A DNA stretch of 64,000 nt, taken from contig NZ_CP084266.1 in NCBI RefSeq assembly GCF_022879595.1, positions 434,001-498,000 on the forward strand, read 5' to 3'. The position numbers and the translations under genes were made by a program. The notes under the pieces are model-generated. The model worked only from the letters and a program-made list of their open reading frames with translations. It searched no databases and had not been told where the DNA came from. The DNA comes from Caballeronia sp. Lep1P3 (GTDB taxonomy: Bacteria > Pseudomonadota > Gammaproteobacteria > Burkholderiales > Burkholderiaceae). Below are positions 8,159-16,300 of the stretch, in pieces (position 1 is the first letter of the stretch; each line of letters starts with the position of its first letter).

Positions 8159-8740
8159 TTATCCGGCGTTGGCGGCACGCTTGACCGCCCGTACCACGCG
8201 GGCGAGGGCCTTCAACGCATCGGCGGGCGTATCGGCGAACTGTGCCGCGACGATCGCTCCATCGACCGCCAGCGCGAGCGCCTGCGCGTCCGCTTTCGCG
8301 GTGCGCGACGGCGGCATCAACGCACGAATGGCGGCGGTCATGTCGCGCTTGTGCCGCCGCGCGATCTCGACGGCTTGTGGCAACGTGGCGCCCACTTCCA
8401 CCACCGAGTTGATGAACGCGCAGCCGCGGAAACGCTCGCCGCCGAACCATTCCGCGAGCGCGGGAACGAGCGCGGAAAGCGTGCCACCATGACGCGCGAG
8501 GGCGTCGCGGAACCACGTCATCCAGTTCTCGTGCCGATATTCCAGAAACGCAACGATCAGATCGTCCTTGCTCGGAAAGTAGCGGTAGAACGTCTTCTTC
8601 GCCACACCCGATTCCGCGATCACGCGGTCGATGCCCGTCGCGCGGATGCCGTCGCGGTAGAAGAGGTCGTGAGCCGTCTGAAGAATGCGCGCATCCGGCG
8701 TGAGCGCCAAAGGATCGGCTTGAGAAGCGATGAGTTTCAT
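8159..8740 (-). CDS. TetR-family transcriptional regulator
   Basis: 193 residues. The N-terminal ~60 residues form a TetR helix-turn-helix ([43 protein letters not shown] pattern, read from positions 8560-8690). The rest is the ligand-binding dimerisation domain. It is divergent from the small SnoaL-like gene at 8843, and two 18-bp operators in the shared promoter region are most simply its binding sites, implying autorepression and control of the neighbour. The inducer is unknown. It converges with the TolC-type gene, leaving only 15 bases between stops. Confidence 0.9.
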   Translation of the reverse strand: MKLIASQADPLALTPDARILQTAHDLFYRDGIRATGIDRVIAESGVAKKTFYRYFPSKDDLIVAFLEYRHENWMTWFRDALARHGGTLSALVPALAEWFGGERFRGCAFINSVVEVGATLPQAVEIARRHKRDMTAAIRALMPPSRTAKADAQALALAVDGAIVAAQFADTPADALKALARVVRAVKRAANAG

Positions 8741-8750
8741 GCTGTCGATT

Positions 8751-8807
8751 GTAGACAGACCTGTCTACCTGCGCTAGAGTGCTTTGCAAGTAGACAGGTC
8801 TGTCTAC
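8751..8807. promoter_or_regulatory. Pair of inverted-repeat operators for the TetR regulator
   Basis: GTAGACAGACCTGTCTAC at 8751-8768 and its exact reverse complement GTAGACAGGTCTGTCTAC at 8790-8807. Each has 8-bp palindromic arms, and the centres are 39 bp apart. They lie in the 102-bp gap between the divergent TetR gene (start 8740) and the gene at 8843, as expected for a TetR-type autorepressor. Confidence 0.88.
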
Positions 8808-8842
8808 CAAAACCGCACGCATGCCAACCGATAGGAACCGTC

Positions 8843-9310
8843 ATGGAAACGAGACCGCCGCTCCCGCCGTTCGACAAAGACACCGCCGCGCTCAAGGTTC
8901 GTCTTGCCGAGGACGGCTGGAATACGCGCGATCCGAAGCGCGTCGCGCTCGCCTATACCGAGGACACGCGCTGGCGCAATCGCGCGGAATTCGTCAATGG
9001 GCGCGCGGAAGTGGAAGCGTTCCTGCATCGCAAATGGGTGCGTGAGCTGGACTATCGGCTCATCAAGGAACTGTGGGCTTGCACGGGCAATCGCATCGCG
9101 GTGCGCTTCGCCTACGAATGGCACGACGATTCAGGCAACTGGCATCGCAGTTATGGCAACGAGAACTGGCAGTTCAACGAAGCCGGCCTCATGACGCATC
9201 GCCATGCGTCCATCAACGATGTCCCGATCAACGAATCCGAGCGCAAATATCACTGGCCGCTCGGCCGCCGGCCCGACGATCATCCGGGCCTGAGCGAACT
9301 CGGGCTTTAA
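8843..9310 (+). CDS. SnoaL/NTF2-like DUF1348 family protein
   Basis: 155 residues from ATG 8843. The sequence [39 protein letters not shown] and [21 protein letters not shown] is characteristic of the DUF1348 branch of NTF2-like proteins, small cone-shaped folds that bind or convert hydrophobic ligands. The enzymatic role is not established. It is divergent from the TetR gene and preceded by both TetR operators, so it is probably induced by a small molecule sensed by that regulator. Confidence 0.82.
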   Translation: METRPPLPPFDKDTAALKVRLAEDGWNTRDPKRVALAYTEDTRWRNRAEFVNGRAEVEAFLHRKWVRELDYRLIKELWACTGNRIAVRFAYEWHDDSGNWHRSYGNENWQFNEAGLMTHRHASINDVPINESERKYHWPLGRRPDDHPGLSELGL

Positions 9311-9323
9311 CGGCCAGCCGCGC

Positions 9324-10346
9324 TCACATATCGCGGCGTCGCCTGAACGCCCACCATCCGGCAAGCACGGTAAAGCTCGCGACGATGAACACGAGCAGCC
9401 AGAAGCCGTGATGGTTCTCCGCAAACGGTATCCCGCCGACGTTCATGCCGAAGAAACCGGCGACGATATTGATCGGCAGCGCGAGCACGGTCACGAGCGT
9501 CAGCGTGAAAAGCGTGCGATTGCTTTGCTCATCCATGCGCGTCGCGATTTCTTCCTGCAGCAGTTTGATGCGCTCGACGAGGCCGGCGAGATCGTTGAGA
9601 ACGAGCGAGAACTCTTCGGTGGCGTCGCGCAAGTCCTGAATGTCCTGTGCGTGCAGCCAGCGCGGCGGCCGCGCGAGCAGGCGAAACACGGAGCCGGGCT
9701 CGGGCGCGAGCAGACGCTGCAGCCGCACGAGCACGCGCCGCAGCGCGCCGAGGTCCGAGCGTGTCGTGGACGAATGCGTCGAGAGAAACCGGTCCTCGAT
9801 GCCGTCCACTTCCGCGCTCGTGCGCCGCACGATGTGCACGAGCAAGTCCGCCTGATCGCGTAAGAGATGCGCGAGCAATTCGGCCGGCGAGCGGAAGACT
9901 TCGCCGCGCCGCACCGACTCGCGCAGCGAATCCACCGAACGCAGCGGCTTCATGCGCGCCGTGACGAGCAGTTTCTGATGCGTGTAGACCCAGAGCGTCG
10001 CAATTTCCGAAGGCGTCAGCTCGAAATTGAACATCACGTCGTTGATGACCGCGAAAAGCGCGCCCTCCTGATGCTCGATGCGCGTCGAATGCGAGCCTTC
10101 GTGCAGCGTGTCGAAGAAGGCGTCGGGCAGGCCGAGGCGCGTTCGCATCCAGCGTTCGCATGCGCTGTTCGCAAGGTCGAAGTGCAGCCAGACGAATTCC
10201 TTCGTGGTGTCGTCGCGGGACAGCCACGCGCTGGCGGCTTCGGCGTCGATTGCTTCGCCCGGTTGATCGACGCGAAAACGAAAGCCGCAAACGAGGCCGG
10301 TAAAGTCGGAACCGTAGGGCGGTCTTTGCAGGGCAGCGGGGTTCAT
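9324..10346 (-). CDS. CorA-family divalent cation transporter (ZntB-like)
   Basis: 340 residues. The N-terminal ~270 residues form the cytoplasmic funnel with a long helical stalk. Two C-terminal membrane helices follow (TLFTLTLVTVLALPINIVAG and FWLLVFIVASFTVLAGWW), and the first ends in the family signature GMNVGG (GMN motif). The protein ends in a basic RRRR segment, as in the family. The N-terminal sequence (GLVCGFRFRVDQPG, FVWLHFDLAN) is closer to the ZntB branch (zinc) than to CorA (Mg2+/Co2+); ion choice is inference. It converges with the DUF1348 gene with 13 bases between stops. Confidence 0.87.
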   Translation of the reverse strand: MNPAALQRPPYGSDFTGLVCGFRFRVDQPGEAIDAEAASAWLSRDDTTKEFVWLHFDLANSACERWMRTRLGLPDAFFDTLHEGSHSTRIEHQEGALFAVINDVMFNFELTPSEIATLWVYTHQKLLVTARMKPLRSVDSLRESVRRGEVFRSPAELLAHLLRDQADLLVHIVRRTSAEVDGIEDRFLSTHSSTTRSDLGALRRVLVRLQRLLAPEPGSVFRLLARPPRWLHAQDIQDLRDATEEFSLVLNDLAGLVERIKLLQEEIATRMDEQSNRTLFTLTLVTVLALPINIVAGFFGMNVGGIPFAENHHGFWLLVFIVASFTVLAGWWAFRRRRDM

Positions 10347-10574
10347 GCGGGCGTTTGCGCTCCGTGCGGATGGCGTCAGGCGTTAGTGTGCCATCGCTCG
10401 CGGCTCGCCATGCGCGCGTTTGGCGTGTCGCGAATGCGCGAAACGAAACCGGGACTCGTCGCGTGCCGCGCAAGAATGACTGTCACATTGACGGCGTATG
10501 ATGGCGCGATGCGAGACGGGCCGACGCGCCGCGAAAGGCGCGGGCGCCGTCGATCAACCTTGGGGAGAGGCGTT

Positions 10575-10919
10575 GTGGAAGACCTGGACGATCTGGATGG
10601 CGCGACGCAAACGACGGCGGCGGGCCTGATCCGCCTTGCATCGGTGATCGCCGCACTCGCGCGCGACGGCGCGGTGGACACGCGCTTTGCCGCGAAGCTC
10701 TTCAAGCGGCTCGACAAGGAAGCGCGGCGCGTCGTGGCGCGCGGCGAACCGGCGTGCGAGGACGCGGACCGCGACGCGCTCGTCGCGGCGCTCGGCGAGC
10801 TGGACGTGGCGCTGCGCCAGCGCGACGCCGCCTCGCTCGTCGAAGCGAATGCGCGGCTGCGCGAGAGCGAGGAGCGCTCCGGCAAGCGGCGCAAGGCAAA
10901 GCGCGAGACCAGCGCCTGA
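10575..10919 (+). CDS. Small conserved-looking hypothetical protein
   Basis: 114 residues from GTG 10575, chosen because GGGGAGAG lies 6-13 bases upstream; an ATG in the same frame at 10509 would add 22 basic residues and has no clear ribosome site. The product is helical and strongly charged (KLFKRLDKEARRVV, then RESEERSGKRRKAKRETSA at the end), with no signal peptide or membrane helix. I do not recognise the family. The basic tail suggests nucleic acid or membrane contact, but nothing more can be said. Confidence 0.55.
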   Translation: MEDLDDLDGATQTTAAGLIRLASVIAALARDGAVDTRFAAKLFKRLDKEARRVVARGEPACEDADRDALVAALGELDVALRQRDAASLVEANARLRESEERSGKRRKAKRETSA

Positions 10920-11006
10920 GTGCGCTGGCGAACGCCGGGACGAGGGCGGCGCCGGTTCGGGCGCGAAACATGCTGAAACGCGATTGGATGAATCTCCCGA
11001 CTCGCT

Positions 11007-11438
11007 ATGCCCGTGACCTTGCATTCCCCTCAGTGCGCCGTGTGGACGAACCGCAGTATCGATGTGGATCTTCGAAGCTGGCGCATTCTCGTCATCGATG
11101 ACAACGCCTCCAGCGCCGAGGCACTCGCAGCGGCGCTCACCGCAGACGGATTCGAAACGCGCGTCGCGCTTTCAGGCGTGGATGCGCTCCACGCAGTCGA
11201 TGGCTGGGCGCCGCACGTCGTCATTCTCGACATCAGCATGCCCGAACACGACGGTTTCGCGACCGCGCGCGTCCTTCGGCGCATCGCCCGCACGCGCGAC
11301 GCGGGCATCATCGCGTTCACGGCGCTCGGCGAGGAACTGGTGCGCACCCAAGGCGTGCACGCCGGATTCGACGCCTATTGTCAGAAAGGCAATTCGCCGG
11401 CGACGCTCGTGCACCTCATGCAACGGCTCGTTCACTGA
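11007..11438 (+). CDS. Single-domain response regulator receiver
   Basis: 143 residues, essentially one receiver domain after a ~24-residue N-terminal extension: ILVIDDNASSAEALA (acidic pocket), VVILDISMPEHDGF (phospho-acceptor Asp), IIAFTALG (Thr) and AYCQKGNSP (conserved Lys). There is no output domain, so it acts in a phosphorelay or by protein contact. The start is uncertain: ATG 11007 lacks a good ribosome site and an in-frame GTG at 11040 is an alternative. No histidine kinase is adjacent; the hybrid kinase at 16297 is the nearest. Confidence 0.8.
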   Translation: MPVTLHSPQCAVWTNRSIDVDLRSWRILVIDDNASSAEALAAALTADGFETRVALSGVDALHAVDGWAPHVVILDISMPEHDGFATARVLRRIARTRDAGIIAFTALGEELVRTQGVHAGFDAYCQKGNSPATLVHLMQRLVH

Positions 11439-11756
11439 TAACGTCCCGAACGGCGATGAATTCGGGCGCGTTCGTCCCGATTAAGCACGTTCGTGCGATA
11501 AATACCCATCGACCGATGACTGGCTGCGCGCCCGCTCGTGCTTCGCTCAATCCCTTACGCGGCGTGCGATGCCGCCGTTTTCACGCCTCGATGCCCACGC
11601 CCATTGTTGGCGCTGCGTGAAAAGTGTATTGAAATATATCGGGATAAAAGAACGATAGTAGGGGTATACACTGCTTTCCATCGACGTAGCAGACAGTTTC
11701 TCGCGACACCGCTGCGGCGCTTTCTGAAAGAACGTCAACCGTCTATGGAGCACACC
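11439..11756 (+). promoter_or_regulatory. Intergenic region upstream of the small secreted protein
   Basis: 318 bases without a gene I can support. The right third is AT-rich (11625-11675) and contains TTGAAA at 11629 and TATACA at 11665, but not at canonical spacing, so the promoter is not resolved. Confidence 0.35.
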
Positions 11757-12032
11757 ATGAAACGCAATCTTCTCGCCTCGCTTCTTATCGCCGCTTCCGC
11801 CACGCTCGCCGCGCCCGCTTTCGCAAGCGGCTACGGCCCGGCGCCGTCCTACCGTCCGGCTGTTGGCGCGCCCTCGTCGCAGCAAGGCCCGAGCGCACAA
11901 ACGTTCGCTGCTGAAGAACACGCCCACGGCGTCGATGCGAACGCCTTCGGCGGCTCGCGCGACTCGCTGGCTCAGTCCGGCAGCCGCGTTCAGGCAGCTA
12001 ACAGCACCAACTCGGTCTACTTCGGTCACTGA
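11757..12032 (+). CDS. Small secreted hypothetical protein
   Basis: 91 residues from ATG 11757, with GGAG seven bases upstream; an ATG at 11745 in the same frame is possible. A signal peptide (MKRNLLASLLIAASATLAAPAFA) is followed by a Gly/Pro/Ser/Gln-rich mature chain of ~67 residues without Cys. The C-terminus ends in NSTNSVYFGH. It is probably periplasmic or secreted. Function is unknown; small proteins of this composition are common in Burkholderiaceae, and the context gives no clue. Confidence 0.7.
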   Translation: MKRNLLASLLIAASATLAAPAFASGYGPAPSYRPAVGAPSSQQGPSAQTFAAEEHAHGVDANAFGGSRDSLAQSGSRVQAANSTNSVYFGH

Positions 12033-12045
12033 TCGAACCGGTCTC

Positions 12046-12079
12046 GCCGGCGTGTCTTTCGACTTACCCGCCGGCTTTT
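12046..12079 (+). terminator. Terminator after the small secreted protein gene
   Basis: GCCGGCG (12046-12052) pairs with CGCCGGC (12069-12075) across a 16-base loop and is followed by TTTT. It lies 14 bases after the stop codon at 12032. Confidence 0.6.
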
Positions 12080-12175
12080 AGACTCGCGCGACCCTTTCGG
12101 CGTCCGCCGCACCAGACTCACGAGGTCTGACTGCGCCGGGCGCCGATTCTTTTTGCGCGGCGGTATCCGAATGCG

Positions 12176-13135
12176 TCAGGCAGCGTCCACGAGCGCGCCG
12201 CGCATCACGCTCGCCAGTTCCGACGCCTCGAACTTCGATACATACGCGTTCGCGCCGACCTTGCGTACATGCTGCTCGTTCGCCGAGCCGGAAAGCGACG
12301 AGTGGATCACCACCGGAATGTGCTGCAGCCCCGAATCCGCCTTGATGCGCCGCGTGAGCGTGAAGCCATCCATCTCGGGCATTTCGAGGTCGGTGAGCAC
12401 GAGCGCGATTTCGTCGGCGACTTCCGTGCCGTGCTTCTGCGCCCTGCGGCGCGCGGCGTCGAGCACGTCCCACGCTTCCTGGCCGGTTTTCGTCATCACG
12501 AAAGGCACGCCCATCGCCGTCAGGCTTTGCTCGATGAGCGCGCGCGCGACGCCGGAATCGTCCGCGGCGAGCACGCGCGCGCCCGGCTTCAGCTGCAGGC
12601 GGCCGGTGTTCGCCTCGGTGATGTCCGGCTCCTGACCCGGCAGCACGTCGCGCACGATGCGCTCGACATCCAGCACCTGCGCGAGCCGCGACCCGTCGAC
12701 GTTGCCGTCGAGCCGCGCGAAGCTCGTCACCGTGCGACCGCCCGAATGCGCTTCGGCCGACAGCACCTGATTCCACTCCAGCCGCACGATGTCGTCGACT
12801 TCCTCGACCGCGAAGCCCTGCGTCGTGCGCGCGAACTCGGTGACGAGCAGAATCTTCGGCCCGTTCTTCGGCCGACAGCCGGCCACGCGCGCGAGGTCGA
12901 TCACCGGAATGATCTGCCCGCGAATGTCGGCGACGCCGAGAATCGCCTCGCTCGATCCGGCGACGGTCGTGATCGCCGGCATCGCGAGAATCTCGCGGAC
13001 CTTGAACACGTTGATGCCGTACAGGTCGCGCTGCTCCGTGCCCGCGGCCTCGCCGAGCCTGAAGAGAAGCAACTCGAACATGTTGCTGCCCGCGAGCCGC
13101 ACGCGCTGCTCGATATCCTGTTGCGAATTGCTCAC
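12176..13135 (-). CDS. cheV: CheV-type chemotaxis coupling protein
   Basis: 319 residues from GTG 13135, chosen because GGGA lies just upstream (minus strand) and the protein then begins at the usual CheV position; a longer frame adds a low-complexity stretch. The N-terminal CheW-like domain (about 1-165: YGINVFKVREIL, ILGVADIRGQIIPVIDLA, LLVTEFARTTQGFAVEEVDDI) links receptors to CheA. The C-terminal receiver (about 190-319) has VLAADDSGVAR, ALVLTDLEMPEMDGF and YVSKFE. CheV proteins tune receptor-kinase coupling and can act as a phosphate sink. A FliA-type promoter lies upstream (13209-13235), and motAB at 50624-52501 has a similar element. Confidence 0.92.
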   Translation of the reverse strand: MSNSQQDIEQRVRLAGSNMFELLLFRLGEAAGTEQRDLYGINVFKVREILAMPAITTVAGSSEAILGVADIRGQIIPVIDLARVAGCRPKNGPKILLVTEFARTTQGFAVEEVDDIVRLEWNQVLSAEAHSGGRTVTSFARLDGNVDGSRLAQVLDVERIVRDVLPGQEPDITEANTGRLQLKPGARVLAADDSGVARALIEQSLTAMGVPFVMTKTGQEAWDVLDAARRRAQKHGTEVADEIALVLTDLEMPEMDGFTLTRRIKADSGLQHIPVVIHSSLSGSANEQHVRKVGANAYVSKFEASELASVMRGALVDAA

Positions 13136-13208
13136 TGTCTTTCCCTCGTTGGTTGGCGAAGCGCCGCGTTGTGCGCGCGGATTGCTGTGTGTTCCGCGCG
13201 ATGCCTGA

Positions 13209-13235
13209 TTAGCGGCAGGAATCGGCAAAACTGAA
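13209..13235 (-). promoter_or_regulatory. Candidate FliA (sigma-28) promoter for cheV
   Basis: On the minus strand TTCAGTTT (13228-13235), an 11-bp spacer and GCCGCTAA (13209-13216). The enterobacterial consensus is TAAAGTTT-N11-GCCGATAA, so the match is 6/8 and 7/8 with exact spacing. It lies about 75 bases upstream of the GTG start of cheV. Confidence 0.62.
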
Positions 13236-13428
13236 GGCGGGGAAAGCGCGCATGGGCGCGGCGTCGCTGTCCTATACTTTTTTCGAATGGTCGGGTTAAT
13301 GCCGATGAAGGCATCGCGCGGGAAGCCTTACGCTCGACCCAGCGCAGCTACGTTTTCCGGATACCACAGCGCGTTCGATCGACGGCCATCTCGCCGGCGG
13401 GCGGCGCGAAGCCAGACGGAGGCGGTCG

Positions 13429-13869
13429 ATGGCAACAGTCGCAGATGTTTTGAATTCCAAACCCGACCACACGGTCTATACGATCGCGGAAACATCGCCG
13501 GTGTACGACGCGATCAAACTGATGGCCGACAAGCACATCGGCGCGGTGATCGTGACGGAGGGCGACGAGATCGTCGGCATCGTGACCGAGCGCGACTATG
13601 CGCGCAAGGTCGTGCTGATGGACCGCTCGTCGAAGGACACGCCGGTGCGCGACATCATGACCTCGCAAGTGCGCTACGTGCGCCCCGACCAGACCACCGA
13701 CGACTGCATGGCTCTCATGACCGACAAGCGCATGCGCCATTTGCCCGTGATAGACAACGGCAGGCTCGTCGGCATGATCTCCATCGGCGATCTGGTGAAG
13801 AACATCATCTCCGAACAGCAGTTCACCATTCAGCAGCTCGAGTACTACATTCGCGGCGAGCACACGTAA
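13429..13869 (+). CDS. CBS-domain pair protein
   Basis: 146 residues, almost entirely two CBS motifs: YTIAETSPVYDAIKLMADKHIGAVIV...IVGIVTERDYARK (about 17-60) and YVRPDQTTDDCMALMTDKRMRHLPVID...LVGMISIGDLVK (about 83-125). ATG 13429 follows a GGAGG-like site. Stand-alone CBS pairs bind adenine nucleotides and regulate partner enzymes or channels; no target is adjacent. The C-terminal tail (ISEQQFTIQQLEYYIRGEHT) is typical of the proteobacterial stand-alone form. Confidence 0.92.
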   Translation: MATVADVLNSKPDHTVYTIAETSPVYDAIKLMADKHIGAVIVTEGDEIVGIVTERDYARKVVLMDRSSKDTPVRDIMTSQVRYVRPDQTTDDCMALMTDKRMRHLPVIDNGRLVGMISIGDLVKNIISEQQFTIQQLEYYIRGEHT

Positions 13870-13898
13870 GCGTCCGTCCGGGCGCGTTCGCGTTGTAG

Positions 13899-14317
13899 GG
13901 CTTTCTTATAGTCGCGCTCGGCTCGGCGCTCGTCGCGCTGTTGCGTGTGACGCGCGGAGTGCGCGCGTCCGCGCTTGTCATCGGCAATAACCGCTCGCAG
14001 ATCGAGCAATCCGCGCACTGGAACGCGGCTTGCTCGTCGCCATTGCGCCGCGCTCCATCGGCCGGCTCGCGCATCTCGTCCTGATGCTGCGCGGCGCAAC
14101 AGGACGCCTGAGCCATTCCGGACATGTCGATGCCTTCACGTTCGACCGCATCCCGGTGACGCGTCCGACGGATGCGCCGGGCAAGCGGCGGCGCGCGAAG
14201 AGCGCAACCGATAACGAAGTCGCCCGGCTCGACATGCCGCTCGAATTCCGCGTGCGGGAGCGGCGGCTTCTGTTGCTCAAGCCCGAGCCCGCCGTGGCAG
14301 AAGCGCATCGCTCATGA
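13899..14317 (+). pseudogene. Truncated, frameshifted diacylglycerol/lipid kinase remnant
   Basis: Two adjacent frames read as consecutive parts of a YegS/diacylglycerol-kinase C-terminal domain. The first frame (open from 13899) gives VRASALVIGNNRSQIEQ. The second (from about 14012) gives RALERGLLVAIAPRSIGRLA and runs to NEVARLDMPLEFRVRERRLL and a TGA at 14315-14317. The family normally has 'VGNN...E' followed by 'l-x-G-x-L' and the terminal 'DGE...p-l-x-v' strand, in this order. The switch at about 14003-14012 indicates a frameshift, and the N-terminal nucleotide-binding domain is missing. The TGA overlaps the start of the metallophosphoesterase (ATGA), a fossil of translational coupling in a former two-gene operon. 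Recognised by pattern only. Confidence 0.6.
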
Positions 14318-15165
14318 CCTCGTTGCTGCAGATTTCCGATCCGCATTTCGGCACAGAACGGCCGCGCGTCGTGGCGGCGCTGCTGCGTTTCGCCGATGCC
14401 ATGCGGCCCGATGTCGTGATCCTCTCCGGCGATATCACGCAGCGCGCGCGCAGGCATCAGTTCGCACAGGCGCGCGCGTTCATGAACACCTTCGGCGCAA
14501 CGCCCACGGTCGTCGTGCCGGGCAATCACGACATCCCGCTCTTCGATCCGTTCGCGCGGCTCTTTCGCCCGTATGCGAACCACGCGCGGGCGTTCGGCGC
14601 GGAGCTGGAGCCGTCGTTCGAATCGCGCGATGTGCTCGTCATCGGCGTCAACACGACGCGTGCATATCGGCACACGGACGGCGAAGTGTCGACGGAGCAA
14701 ATCGGCCGCGTGGCCGTGCGGCTCGCGGCGGCAAGCGCGGCGCAGTTGCGCGTCGTGGTGACGCATCATCCGGTCGCCGTCACGCGCGTGCACGACGAGA
14801 ACAACCTGCTGCATGGCCGGGCGCGCGCCGTGCAATGCTGGGCGCGCGCGGGCGTGGATCTGATCGTGGGCGGTCATGTCCATCTGCCTTACGTGGTGCC
14901 GCTGCACGATGCGTTCGCGGGCATCGGGCGGCGCGTGTGGGCGGTGCAGGCGGGCACGGCGCTGTCGTCGCGAACGCGCAGGAGCATCGGTAATTCGGTG
15001 AACCTGATTCGCTATTCGACGGACGCGAGCGACGCTTTCGCGCGGCGCGCGCTCGTCGAACGCTGGGACTACTCGGACACGAGCGAACGCTTCGAACGGA
15101 TGGCGTGTCACGATCTCGCGCTGGACGGCGCAGCGCAAGGCGCGCTCGCCGCGCCCGCGGGCTAG
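14314..15165 (+). CDS. Calcineurin-like metallophosphoesterase
   Basis: 283 residues with the full set of binuclear metal motifs: SDPHFG (D-x-H, residues 8-13), LSGDITQ (GD), VPGNHD (GNHD), THHP and GGHVH. This class hydrolyses phosphomonoesters, cyclic nucleotides or phospholipid headgroups; the substrate is not evident. The start overlaps the lipid-kinase remnant by ATGA, which hints at an original link to lipid phosphate metabolism. The C-terminal ~40 residues carry no recognised motif. It is followed by the MAPEG gene after 48 bases. Confidence 0.88.
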   Translation: MTSLLQISDPHFGTERPRVVAALLRFADAMRPDVVILSGDITQRARRHQFAQARAFMNTFGATPTVVVPGNHDIPLFDPFARLFRPYANHARAFGAELEPSFESRDVLVIGVNTTRAYRHTDGEVSTEQIGRVAVRLAAASAAQLRVVVTHHPVAVTRVHDENNLLHGRARAVQCWARAGVDLIVGGHVHLPYVVPLHDAFAGIGRRVWAVQAGTALSSRTRRSIGNSVNLIRYSTDASDAFARRALVERWDYSDTSERFERMACHDLALDGAAQGALAAPAG

Positions 15166-15213
15166 ACGCTTCTGCGCACGCGCGCGCGACACGTATCAAC
15201 CACAGGAGACGCG

Positions 15214-15603
15214 ATGAGTTTCGAATTGACGATGCTGGCCTGGACGCTGGTTCTCGCGCTGGTGCAGGTTCTGCTGCCGGCGCTGCTGCGCAACCGCGAG
15301 ACGGGCGTCAAGTACAACACCGGCCCGCGCGATGGCCCCGCGCCGCCGCCCGGCAAGCTCACCGGCCGTCTGATGCGCGCCCAGGCGAATCTCTTCGAAA
15401 CGCTGCCGGTGTTCGCGGTGGCCGTGCTGATCGTGCATGTGAGCGGACGCGAGAACGCGCTCACGCACTATGGCGCGCTCGCTTACTTCGTCGCGCGCGT
15501 CGTCTATGTGCCGCTCTACGCGGCGGGCGTGCCGTTCCTGCGCTCGCTCGTGTGGCTGGTTTCCATCGTGGGCATCGTCCAGATGCTCGTTCCCATCATC
15601 TGA
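15214..15603 (+). CDS. MAPEG-family membrane protein
   Basis: 129 residues with four hydrophobic segments (about 5-25, 55-80, 88-108, 110-128) and the family pattern GKLTGRLMRAQANLFETLPVFA, in which the RAQ-N-E residues match the conserved glutathione-binding region of MAPEG proteins. A Shine-Dalgarno CAGGAGA lies upstream. Bacterial members are integral inner-membrane proteins, some with glutathione transferase or peroxidase activity. It is probably co-transcribed with the esterase 13 bases downstream. Confidence 0.85.
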   Translation: MSFELTMLAWTLVLALVQVLLPALLRNRETGVKYNTGPRDGPAPPPGKLTGRLMRAQANLFETLPVFAVAVLIVHVSGRENALTHYGALAYFVARVVYVPLYAAGVPFLRSLVWLVSIVGIVQMLVPII

Positions 15604-15616
15604 AAGAGGAGGACGC

Positions 15617-16300
15617 ATGACCGATTCCCCGTCGAGCGTCGAAATCGAGACCGCGCCGGACCCCGAGTTCGCCGTCATTCTGATGCACGGCTTGGGCGCC
15701 GATGCCAACGACTTCGTACCGCTCGTGCCCGAACTGCGCCTCGCCGATGCGCCCGCCGTGCGCTTCGTGTTCCCGAACGCGCGCGAGATGGCGGTGACGG
15801 CGAACAACGGCTACGTGATGCGCGCGTGGTACGACATTCTGTCGTTCGAAGGCATCAACCGCAAGGTGGACGAAGCGGGCATCGAGGCGTCGGTGGCGCG
15901 CGTGCGCGAACTCATCGCCGAGCAGAACGCGCGCGGCATTCCGAGCGAGCGCATTTTCATCGCGGGCTTTTCGCAGGGCGGCGCGATGACGTATCACGCG
16001 GGACTCACGCATCCCGAGAAGCTCGCCGGGCTGATCGTGCTGTCGGGCTATATCCCGTCGAAAGGACTGATCGATGCATCGTTCAGCGAGGCGAACCGCA
16101 CCACGCCGATCTTCGCGGCGCACGGCACCTTCGACGATGTGCTCGACGTGCGGCTCGGCGAAGACGCCAGCGAGTTCGCCCGCGAGCAGGGCTGCGAAGT
16201 GGACTGGCACGCGTATCCGATGGCGCACACCGTCTGCATGGAAGAAGTGGAGGCGTTGCGCGAGTGGTTCGGCGCGCGGCTCGCGGCGTCGGCGCGCTAG
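15617..16300 (+). CDS. Alpha/beta-hydrolase carboxylesterase (phospholipase/carboxylesterase family)
   Basis: 227 residues from ATG 15617, preceded by AAGAGGAGG. It has the YpfH/EST-type carboxylesterase pattern: oxyanion loop ILMHGLGADANDF, nucleophile elbow GFSQGGAM (Ser), acid AAHGTFDDVLD and His in PMAHTVCMEE. These cytoplasmic esterases hydrolyse short acyl esters and lysophospholipids and resemble eukaryotic acyl-protein thioesterases. No signal peptide. Its stop overlaps the stop of the convergent histidine kinase gene within a shared CTAG. Confidence 0.9.
   Translation: MTDSPSSVEIETAPDPEFAVILMHGLGADANDFVPLVPELRLADAPAVRFVFPNAREMAVTANNGYVMRAWYDILSFEGINRKVDEAGIEASVARVRELIAEQNARGIPSERIFIAGFSQGGAMTYHAGLTHPEKLAGLIVLSGYIPSKGLIDASFSEANRTTPIFAAHGTFDDVLDVRLGEDASEFAREQGCEVDWHAYPMAHTVCMEEVEALREWFGARLAASAR

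Noticed and set aside
9867..10574. N-terminal extension of the small protein gene at 10575
   Set aside because: The open frame upstream is antisense to the CorA/ZntB gene and rich in Arg; the GTG at 10575 has a good ribosome site.
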